Under the pieces are notes generated by a model. That model was given only the letters and a program-made list of their open reading frames with translations, did not search any database and was not told where the DNA came from. A stretch of DNA of 11,770 nt from an uncultured Micrococcus sp. (GTDB lineage: Bacteria > Actinomycetota > Actinomycetes > Actinomycetales > Micrococcaceae): assembly GCA_946222435.1 (NCBI GenBank), contig CAMIOJ010000037.1, forward strand, positions 1 to 11,770. The letters run 5' to 3'. The position numbers and the translations under genes were made by a program. Of this stretch, positions 6,109 through 11,770 are shown piece after piece (positions within the stretch are counted from its first letter, which is position 1; every line of letters begins with the position of its first letter).

Positions 6109-8436
6109 TCAGGTGCGGTGGACGTCGAAGACGCCATCGATCCGCTTGACCGCGTTGATCACGTGGCTGAGGTACATCGGGTCGCCCATCTCGAAGACGA
6201 AGCGGCTCATGGCCACGCGGTCGCGCGTGGTGTTCACGGAGGCCGAGAGGATGTTCACGTGGTTCTCCGCGAGCACGCGGGTGACGTCCGAGAGCAACGA
6301 GGTGCGGTCGAGGGCCTCCACCTGGATCTCCACGAGGTACACGGCGTTCCGGGACGGGGCCCAGTCCACGTCCACGCGACGCTCGGGCTCCTGCTCCAGA
6401 AGGGTGTCCACGTTCCGGCAGTCGCGGCGGTGCACGGAGACGCCCGAGCCACGGGTGACGAACCCGCAGATCTCGTCCGGCGGCACCGGGTTGCAGCAGC
6501 GGGCGAGCTTGGACATCATCCCGGCGTCGCCCTGCACCAGCACCCCGGTGGGGCTGCCGCCGGAGGCCGCCGGCCGCTTCACGGGGCGCTTGACGATCTC
6601 CTCGAGCTCGATGTCCCCCACGCGCGTCTCGGCGGACCCGTCCTGCGCGGGCGGCTCCGGCGGGGCGAGCTTGGCCTGGACCTTCTCCGTCACGTGCTGG
6701 GCGGACACGTGGGCGTCTGCGATGGCCGCGTACAGGGCATCGAGGTCCGCCAGGTTCATGTCCGCGACGACGGCGGGCAGCTCCGCGCCGCCGAGCACCT
6801 TCTGCACGGGCAGCTGGGCGCGGCGCAGCTGGCGCGTCAGGGACTCGCGGCCGCGCTCGACCTGCTCGTCGCGCCGCTGGGTGGCGAACCAGTGGCGGAT
6901 CTTGGACTTGGCGCGCGGGGACACCGTGAAGCCCAGCCAGTCGTGGCTGGGGCCTGCGTTCTCGGCCTTGGAGGTGAACACCTCCACCGTGTCCCCGTGC
7001 TTGAGCTGCGAGGAGAGCGGGACGAGCTTGCCGTTCACGCGGGCACCGATGGTGCGGTGGCCGACGTCCGTGTGCACCGAGTAGGCGAAGTCCACGGGCG
7101 TCGCACCGGCGGGCAGCGAGCGGATCTCGCCCTTCGGCGTGAAGACGTAGACCTCGTCCGCGTCGATCTCGGTGCGCAGCGAGTGGAGGAACTCGTCCGG
7201 GTCCCGGGTGTCCTTCTGCCAGTCCATCACCGAGCGCAGCCACTGCGGGGTCGAGGAGCCCGGGGAGCCTGCGGCGGCGTGGGCCTTGTACATCCAGTGC
7301 GCAGCGACGCCGTACTCGGCCTGGCGGTGCATGTCGAAGGTGCGGATCTGGATCTCCACCGGACGCCCGCCGGGGCCCATGACCGAGGTGTGCAGGGACT
7401 GGTACATGTTGAGCTTCGGCATCGCGATGTAGTCCTTGAACCGCCCGGGCAGCGGACTCCACTGGGCGTGCAGGACGCCGAGGGCGCCGTAGCAGTCCTT
7501 CACCGAGTCCACGAGCACGCGGATGCCGGTGAGGTCGTAGATGTCGTCGAACTCCTTACCCCGCACGATCATCTTCTGGTAGATGGAATAGTAGTGCTTG
7601 GGACGTCCGGTGACGGTGGCCTTGATGCGGTTGTCCCGTAGCCGGGCCGCGATGTCCTGACGCAGGCGTTCGATGTGCTTCTCGCGCTCGGGGTTGCGCT
7701 CCCCCACCAGGCGGACAATCTCCGCGTAGACCTTTGGCTTCAGGGCCGCGAAGGACAGGTCCTCCAACTCCCACTTGACCGTGTTCATGCCGAGCCGGTG
7801 CGCCAGGGGCGCGTAGATGTCCAGGGTCTCCTGGGCCTTCTTGGCGCTGGACGCCGGGGAGACGTAACGCCAGGTGCGGGCGTTGTGGAGGCGGTCGGCC
7901 AGCTTGATCAGCAGGACGTTGACGTCCTGGGCCATCGCGATGACCATCTTGCGCACCGTCTCCGCCTGCGCCGCAGCCCCGTAGGTGACCTTGTCGAGCT
8001 TCGTGACGCCGTCCACCAGCACCGCGACCTCGTCCCCGAAGTCCTTCCGCAGCTGCTCCAGCGAGTAGTCCGTGTCCTCCACCGTGTCGTGCAGCAACGC
8101 GGCGCAGATGGTCGGGCCGGACAGCCCGAGCTCCGCGAGGATGGTGGCCACCGCCACGGGGTGCGTGATGTACGGGTCGCCGGAGCGGCGCATCTGTCCC
8201 TCGTGGCAGCGTTCGGCCACCGTGAAGGCGCGGACGACCTCCTTGAAGTCGGTGCGCGGCGAGCGGGTGCGCAGCGTCCGCATCAGCGGCTCGAGGATCG
8301 GCGAGTACTCGGTGGCGTGGCGGCCGGTGAGCCGGGCCATGCGGCCGCGCGGGCGCGGAGGGGCGGCGGGACTGCGGCCGGAACCAGCCGGGCTGCGGCG
8401 GGCCGCGTCGGCGTCGTGGCCGGAGGGCGGGGTCAT
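6109..8436 (-). CDS. relA: bifunctional (p)ppGpp synthetase/hydrolase (Rel, long RSH protein)
   Basis: A ribosome-associated stringent-response enzyme of 775 residues. It makes (p)ppGpp from ATP and GDP/GTP when uncharged tRNA enters the A site, and hydrolyses it otherwise. The HD hydrolase domain looks intact: ITHPVAVA (90-97), ALLHDTVEDTDYS (113-125), LIKLADRLHNART (176-188). The synthetase domain has GRPKHYYSIYQK (277-288), GRFKDYIAMPK (331-341) and YQSLHT (345-350). The RFKD motif at 332-335 is the RXKD form of bifunctional enzymes, not the EXDD of monofunctional E. coli RelA. A TGS domain (428-488), a zinc-finger-like region with C647, C648, C657, H669 and C673, and an ACT domain (699-774) follow. 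The ATG at 8436 has GAGGAGA 8 nt upstream. The first ~55 residues are a Pro/Arg/Ala-rich extension. It is co-directional with secF but separated from it by a strong dyad. Confidence 0.98.
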   Translation of the reverse strand: MTPPSGHDADAARRSPAGSGRSPAAPPRPRGRMARLTGRHATEYSPILEPLMRTLRTRSPRTDFKEVVRAFTVAERCHEGQMRRSGDPYITHPVAVATILAELGLSGPTICAALLHDTVEDTDYSLEQLRKDFGDEVAVLVDGVTKLDKVTYGAAAQAETVRKMVIAMAQDVNVLLIKLADRLHNARTWRYVSPASSAKKAQETLDIYAPLAHRLGMNTVKWELEDLSFAALKPKVYAEIVRLVGERNPEREKHIERLRQDIAARLRDNRIKATVTGRPKHYYSIYQKMIVRGKEFDDIYDLTGIRVLVDSVKDCYGALGVLHAQWSPLPGRFKDYIAMPKLNMYQSLHTSVMGPGGRPVEIQIRTFDMHRQAEYGVAAHWMYKAHAAAGSPGSSTPQWLRSVMDWQKDTRDPDEFLHSLRTEIDADEVYVFTPKGEIRSLPAGATPVDFAYSVHTDVGHRTIGARVNGKLVPLSSQLKHGDTVEVFTSKAENAGPSHDWLGFTVSPRAKSKIRHWFATQRRDEQVERGRESLTRQLRRAQLPVQKVLGGAELPAVVADMNLADLDALYAAIADAHVSAQHVTEKVQAKLAPPEPPAQDGSAETRVGDIELEEIVKRPVKRPAASGGSPTGVLVQGDAGMMSKLARCCNPVPPDEICGFVTRGSGVSVHRRDCRNVDTLLEQEPERRVDVDWAPSRNAVYLVEIQVEALDRTSLLSDVTRVLAENHVNILSASVNTTRDRVAMSRFVFEMGDPMYLSHVINAVKRIDGVFDVHRT

Positions 8437-8454
8437 GGCGGCGTTCTCCTCACC

Positions 8455-8473
8455 CGGGACGTGGGGTGTCCCG
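8455..8473 (-). promoter_or_regulatory. hairpin just upstream of the relA ribosome binding site
   Basis: CGGGAC (8455-8460) and GTCCCG (8468-8473) form a perfect 6-bp stem with a 7-nt loop. It ends 3 nt before the GAGGAGA of relA (8445-8451). The arrangement resembles the hairpin before the aspS ribosome binding site. A regulatory role is inferred only. Confidence 0.35.
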
Positions 8474-8484
8474 TCTCGACGCGG

Positions 8485-8533
8485 ACGGCGGCGCGATAGC
8501 GGGGAGTCTACCTCTCCGCCGTCGCGCCGCCGT
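8485..8533 (-). terminator. 49-bp near-perfect dyad between secF and relA (terminator or operator)
   Basis: Outer arms ACGGCGGCGCGA (8485-8496) and TCGCGCCGCCGT (8522-8533) are perfectly complementary. On the same axis the inner arms GCGGGGAG (8499-8506) and CTCTCCGC (8512-8519) pair with one mismatch. Over 22 positions 19 are Watson-Crick, with a 5-nt centre. It begins 40 nt after the secF stop, as expected for a secDF terminator without a U-tract. It also contains the TAGACT hexamer (8505-8510) near its centre, so it may instead be an operator over the relA promoter. Confidence 0.65.
8505..8510 (-). promoter_or_regulatory. putative -10 hexamer TAGACT of the relA promoter
   Basis: TAGACT on the minus strand lies 69 nt upstream of the relA ATG and would give a leader of about 60 nt containing the 8455-8473 hairpin. 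It sits near the centre of the 8485-8533 dyad. No TTGAC-like -35 box is evident. The match to the hexamers upstream of aspS and hisS is exact. Confidence 0.42.
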
Positions 8534-8573
8534 GCGCGGGGTGTGCGTGTGTCCGCCTGAGGGCGGCCCGTCC

Positions 8574-9614
8574 TCAGGCCCGTCCGACCGAGGGGTCTCC
8601 GATGGCACCCTCGGTGGCGCCCTGGGGCGCCTGGCCGGTCGACGCGCGCCGGGCCAGGACGGGCTCGTCGGACTCGCGGACGTCCTCGTCCCCGCGGCGC
8701 AGCAGCGCGTAGAGCGGGGCCTGGATGAACAGGGTGGCGAGGGTGCCCACGATGATGCCCACGAAGATCGCCAGGGCGATGTCCGACAGGGTGCCGGCAC
8801 CGAGCAGGCCGGCGCCGATGAACAGGATCGACCCCACCGGGAGGATGCCCACCACCGAGGTGGTGATCGAGCGGACCAGGGTCTGGTTCACGGCGAGGTT
8901 GACGTTCTCGGCGAAGGTGCGCTCGGCGTCCTCATGCACTGTCTGGGTGTTCTCGCGGATCTTGTCGAACACCACCACGGTGTCGTAGAGCGCGTAGGAC
9001 AGGATGGTGAGGAAGCCGATGACGGCGGACGGGGTGACCTCGAAGCCGGTGGCTCCGTAGATGCCCGCGGTCAGGGCGACCACGTAGAGCATGCCGATCA
9101 CGGCCGCCAGCGACATCTTCCAGGTGCGGAAGTACAGCGCCATGAACAGGGTCACCAGGACCACGAAGATCACCAGGCCGATGAGCGCCTGCTGGGACAC
9201 GGCCGCACCCCAGGTCGGGCCCACGAAGTTGGAGGTCACCTGGTCCGCACCCACGCCGTAGGCCTGCTGGAGGTTCTGGGCGACCTCGAGCGTCTGCGCG
9301 TCGTCCATTCGCTCGGTCTGCACGCGCATGGTGCCCGGCGCGATGTTGGTGACCGTGGCGATGCCGTCGGCGGCCACGTCCTTCACGGCCTGCTCGCCGG
9401 CGGCGACGTCCGTGTTCTCCACCGAGGAGACCACGAACTCCGAGCCGCCGCGGAACTCGATGCCGAGGTTGAACCCTCCGCGCATCAGGGTCAGTCCGCC
9501 CGCGAGCAGGAGCAGGATCGCCGCGGCGGCGAACCAGGTCTTCCAGCGCTGGACGAAGGGGTAGGACTTGTGTCCGGTGTAGAGGGCGTTGCCCCACTGT
9601 GCGAAGCGGTTCAC
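8574..9614 (-). CDS. secF: protein translocase subunit SecF
   Basis: A membrane subunit of the SecDF-YajC complex, which uses the proton gradient to help pull proteins across the membrane after SecYEG/SecA. It has 346 residues and about six membrane helices: TM1 at about 25-45, then five between about 140 and 305. The N-terminal motif NLGIEFRGGSEF (49-60) corresponds to the FxGGxxF region of the first extracytoplasmic domain. The family signature SYALYDTVVVFDKIREN (206-222) contains Asp211 and Asp217. The last 40 residues are a hydrophilic cytoplasmic tail. The start is GTG at 9614: AGGAGG (9622-9627) lies 7 nt upstream inside secD, and the GTGA shared with the secD stop codon (9611-9614) indicates translational coupling. 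A long GC dyad follows the gene. Identification is secure. Confidence 0.98.
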   Translation of the reverse strand: MNRFAQWGNALYTGHKSYPFVQRWKTWFAAAAILLLLAGGLTLMRGGFNLGIEFRGGSEFVVSSVENTDVAAGEQAVKDVAADGIATVTNIAPGTMRVQTERMDDAQTLEVAQNLQQAYGVGADQVTSNFVGPTWGAAVSQQALIGLVIFVVLVTLFMALYFRTWKMSLAAVIGMLYVVALTAGIYGATGFEVTPSAVIGFLTILSYALYDTVVVFDKIRENTQTVHEDAERTFAENVNLAVNQTLVRSITTSVVGILPVGSILFIGAGLLGAGTLSDIALAIFVGIIVGTLATLFIQAPLYALLRRGDEDVRESDEPVLARRASTGQAPQGATEGAIGDPSVGRA

Positions 9615-11404
9615 TGGCCGTCCTCCTGGGTGCGCTCGGACGTGGTGGTGGTCGCCGGCTGCGCGGCCTCGCGCTCAGCGCGGCGACGCTCTGCGATGGT
9701 CTGGCGGCGGGCCGCTTCGCCGCGGGAGCGACGACGACGGCGCGCGGAGCCGCCGGACGCCTGGGGCGCGTCCTCCTCGGACGGCAGCGGCTTGAACTCA
9801 CGGACCCGGCCGGCGCCCTTGTACAGCGGCTCGCGGCCGAGCAGGGACGGGTCGAGGCCGGACATGCGGTGGGCGCCGCCGATGAAGCGGGACTGGGACA
9901 GCAGCACCATCATCGGGTGCGTGAACCAGAAGACCACGATCAGGTCGGCGATTGCGGTGAGGCCGAGGGTGAACGCGAATCCACGCACGTTGCCGACCGC
10001 CACGAAGTACAGGACGGCGGCCGCGAGCAGGTTCACGGCCTTCGAGGCCCAGATGGTGCGGGAGGCGCGCTTCCAGCCCTCCCGGACGGCCGACTCGATG
10101 CTCCGGCCGGAGCGCAGCTCGTCCTTGATGCGCTCGAAGTACACGATGAACGAGTCCGCGGTCAGACCGATCGCCACGATCAGGCCCGCGATGCCCGCCA
10201 GGGACAGCCGGTAGTTGTCCGACCAGCCCAGCAGGGAGATCGCCAGCCAGGTGATGACGCCAGCCACGATGATCGAGGCGAAGGTCAGCAGGCCCAGCAC
10301 GCGGTACTGGAAGAACTGGTAGACCGCCACGAGCAGCAGACCGATCAGGCCGGCCACCAGGCCCCAGAACAGCTGGTCCTGGCCGAGGGTCGCGGAGATC
10401 TGCTGCTCGGACTCGATGGTGAAGCTGATCGGCAGTGCGCCGTAGGACAGCTGCTCCGCGAGCTGGGCGGTGGTGACCTCGTTGAACCCCGGGCCGGAGA
10501 TCTGTGCCTGCCCGTTGGTGATGACGGCCTGGGACTGCGGCGCAGAGAGCACGGAGCCGTCCAGGATGATGGCGAACTGCTTGCGCGGGTCGCCCTCCGG
10601 GTACGGGGTGAGCTTCTGGGTGACCTCGCGGAACTTCTCGGAGCCCTCGCTGTTGAAGGTGAGGTTCACGACCCACTGGTTGGTGGAGACACCGGAGGAG
10701 GTGTTCGCCATGCCGTTGGTGGCGTCCTCGATCTGGGTGCCGGGGATCAGCTGCGGACCGACGATGTACTTGGCGCTCTGGCCGGTGCCCTCGGCGATCT
10801 CCTCCTCGGTGGCCGTCTGGCAGACGACCGCGGCCTTGTCCGTGGGCAGCGGCTCGGCGCCCGGGTCGCGCGGGACGGTGCAGTCGGTCTTCTGGAACTC
10901 GTCCAGCAGCTCCGGGGTCAGCCAGTTCGGGTCGTAGGCGTCCTTCGGCTCGCCCTCCGGCTTGGGGAAGTCCTTCTTCGGGGTCCGCTGGTCCTCGGCC
11001 ACCGGCTCGGCGGGTCCGAGCTGGAGGACGGGCCGGAACTCCATGTCCGCGGAGGCCTGGATGAGTCGACGGGTCTGCTCGTCCGGGGTGCCCGGCATCG
11101 CGACCACGACGTTCTCGGCGCCCTGGGTGGCGACCTCGGCCTCGGCGACGCCGGAGCCGTCCACGCGGGCCCGGATGATCTCCACTGCCTGGTCGAGCTG
11201 CTCAGGGGTGACGCGCTGGCCGCCGGCGGTCTCCGGGGCGAGCACCATCTGGGTGCCGCCCTCGAGGTCGAGGGCCAGGCGTGGCGCCCAGGTGGCCTGG
11301 TGCGTGGCCACGCCGATGCCGAGCACGACGGCCATGAGGGCGATGAGCGCGCCGAGCCACGTCAGGGTGCGACGTGCCGCGCTCGCGGGGGTCTTCGATG
11401 CCAT
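9611..11404 (-). CDS. secD: protein translocase subunit SecD
   Basis: A membrane subunit of SecDF-YajC, 597 residues, with TM1 (about 14-34), a large extracytoplasmic region (35-345) and five C-terminal helices (about 346-505). Family landmarks are LALDLEGGTQMVL (43-55), IIRARVDGSGVAEAEV (76-91), AIILDGSVLSAPQ (278-290), and TM4 with IAGLIVAIGLTADSFIVYFE (405-424) plus RIKDEL, whose Asp417 corresponds to the conserved proton-path acid. A Pro/acid-rich insertion at about 133-220 carries Cys175 and Cys195, as I would expect for an actinobacterial SecD. The cytoplasmic tail after 525 is very basic (GGSARRRRRSRGEAARR, 551-567). The ATG at 11404 has only a weak GGAGAG (11416-11421) at 11-nt spacing, with a hairpin further upstream. 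It follows yajC by 64 bp and overlaps secF by 4 bp, forming an operon. Confidence 0.98.
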   Translation of the reverse strand: MASKTPASAARRTLTWLGALIALMAVVLGIGVATHQATWAPRLALDLEGGTQMVLAPETAGGQRVTPEQLDQAVEIIRARVDGSGVAEAEVATQGAENVVVAMPGTPDEQTRRLIQASADMEFRPVLQLGPAEPVAEDQRTPKKDFPKPEGEPKDAYDPNWLTPELLDEFQKTDCTVPRDPGAEPLPTDKAAVVCQTATEEEIAEGTGQSAKYIVGPQLIPGTQIEDATNGMANTSSGVSTNQWVVNLTFNSEGSEKFREVTQKLTPYPEGDPRKQFAIILDGSVLSAPQSQAVITNGQAQISGPGFNEVTTAQLAEQLSYGALPISFTIESEQQISATLGQDQLFWGLVAGLIGLLLVAVYQFFQYRVLGLLTFASIIVAGVITWLAISLLGWSDNYRLSLAGIAGLIVAIGLTADSFIVYFERIKDELRSGRSIESAVREGWKRASRTIWASKAVNLLAAAVLYFVAVGNVRGFAFTLGLTAIADLIVVFWFTHPMMVLLSQSRFIGGAHRMSGLDPSLLGREPLYKGAGRVREFKPLPSEEDAPQASGGSARRRRRSRGEAARRQTIAERRRAEREAAQPATTTTSERTQEDGQ

Positions 11405-11430
11405 GGGCGTTCAGGCTCTCCACAGATCGA

Positions 11431-11457
11431 GCGACCCGGCCGGTGGGGCCGGGTCGC
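11431..11457 (-). promoter_or_regulatory. 11-bp-stem hairpin between yajC and secD
   Basis: GCGACCCGGCC (11431-11441) pairs perfectly with GGCCGGGTCGC (11447-11457) around a 5-nt loop. It lies 11 nt after the yajC stop and 9 nt before the weak secD ribosome binding site. It could be an attenuator that lowers secD relative to yajC, an mRNA processing or stability element, or a terminator. No U-tract follows, and co-transcription of yajC-secD-secF is the norm, so full termination is unlikely. Confidence 0.5.
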
Positions 11458-11468
11458 GGACGGATGGG

Positions 11469-11770
11469 TCAGGGGCGCTCGTCACGGCGGGGCTGGTCCT
11501 CGCCGTCGAGCCGGATGCGGCGGCGGTCCACGTCCTCGTCGGCACGGCGCTCGACGGGCTCGACGGGCTCGGCCGGGGCGGCCTGCCCCTCGGCGGGCAC
11601 GGCACCGGAGCCGGAGGCGGCGACGGAGTCCGGGGCGACGATCTGGGCGATCGCCTGCAGATGCACGTCCATGGCGGTGCCCGGGGCGACCTCGATGGTC
11701 ACGCGCTGGCGGTCCCGGTCCACGGAGACGACGTGGCCGAAGATGCCGGAGCCGGTCATCACCTCGACGC
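11469..11770 (-). CDS. yajC: preprotein translocase subunit YajC, C-terminal part (truncated by window edge)
   Basis: Small single-pass membrane partner of SecD and SecF. The N-terminal membrane helix lies beyond the right edge of the window. The visible part begins in the conserved core: VEVMTGSGIFGHVVSVDRD is the typical GDxVxTxxGIxGxVxxVDxD segment, and RVTIEVAPGTAMDVHLQAIA is the following strand and helix. After this core comes a poorly conserved hydrophilic tail of about 55 residues. It is Ala/Pro/Glu-rich, then Arg/Asp-rich, ending at the TGA at 11469-11471. The frame has no stop up to base 11770, so the gene continues outside. The methionine/valine codons at 11757-11762 are internal and are not the start. 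Position directly upstream of secD supports the call. Confidence 0.93.
   Translation of the reverse strand, partial: VEVMTGSGIFGHVVSVDRDRQRVTIEVAPGTAMDVHLQAIAQIVAPDSVAASGSGAVPAEGQAAPAEPVEPVERRADEDVDRRRIRLDGEDQPRRDERP

Noticed and set aside
5765..7462. 565-residue minus-strand frame and 518-residue plus-strand frame (6085-7641) over relA
   Set aside because: Both overlap the complete Rel domains in another frame and read as Arg/Pro/Gly-rich or His/Val-rich shadow sequence.
8466..10214. 582-residue plus-strand frame over secF and secD
   Set aside because: Antisense to two certain genes and crosses the intergenic dyad; composition is typical of a shadow frame.

Overview
The window is chromosomal, very GC-rich DNA (roughly 70% by eye, not computed). 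It reads like an actinobacterium of the Micrococcaceae (Micrococcus, Kocuria or Arthrobacter relatives). This is inferred from the strong G/C third-codon bias, frequent GTG starts, AGGAGG-type ribosome binding sites, actinobacterial SecD, HisRS and long Rel protein types, and the yajC-secD-secF-relA-hisS-aspS order known from actinobacterial chromosomes. I see no mobile element, CRISPR array, tRNA or rRNA. Every stretch is a gene or an intergenic gap of at most about 207 bp.

Layout. The minus strand carries the conserved backbone, in transcription order: the 3' part of yajC (cut by the right edge), secD, secF (4-bp overlap with secD), relA (bifunctional (p)ppGpp synthetase/hydrolase), hisS (histidyl-tRNA synthetase) and the 5' third of aspS (aspartyl-tRNA synthetase, cut by the left edge). 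Three plus-strand genes are inserted: an APC-superfamily amino-acid permease between aspS and hisS, and a DUF349 protein followed by a small protein resembling AbiEi-type antitoxins between hisS and relA.

How the genes fit together. YajC, SecD and SecF form the SecDF-YajC accessory complex of the Sec translocon. HisRS and AspRS charge tRNAs, and Rel senses uncharged tRNA on the ribosome and makes or degrades (p)ppGpp. The permease may supply amino acids, but its substrate is unknown. The two least understood genes are the DUF349 protein and the AbiEi-like protein with no partner toxin gene.

Regulatory structure is the more interesting layer. A 49-bp near-perfect dyad lies between secF and relA, with the putative relA -10 hexamer TAGACT near its centre. 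The same hexamer sits 54-98 nt upstream of aspS, hisS and relA. GC-rich hairpins lie just upstream of the ribosome binding sites of aspS, relA and secD. The DUF349 gene has a leader with mutually exclusive stems and ends in a very strong 21-bp-stem hairpin. The gap after it holds a ~34-bp imperfect tandem duplication and a single exact DnaA-box-like TTGTCCACA. I found no clear multi-gene novel system; the content is mainly housekeeping.
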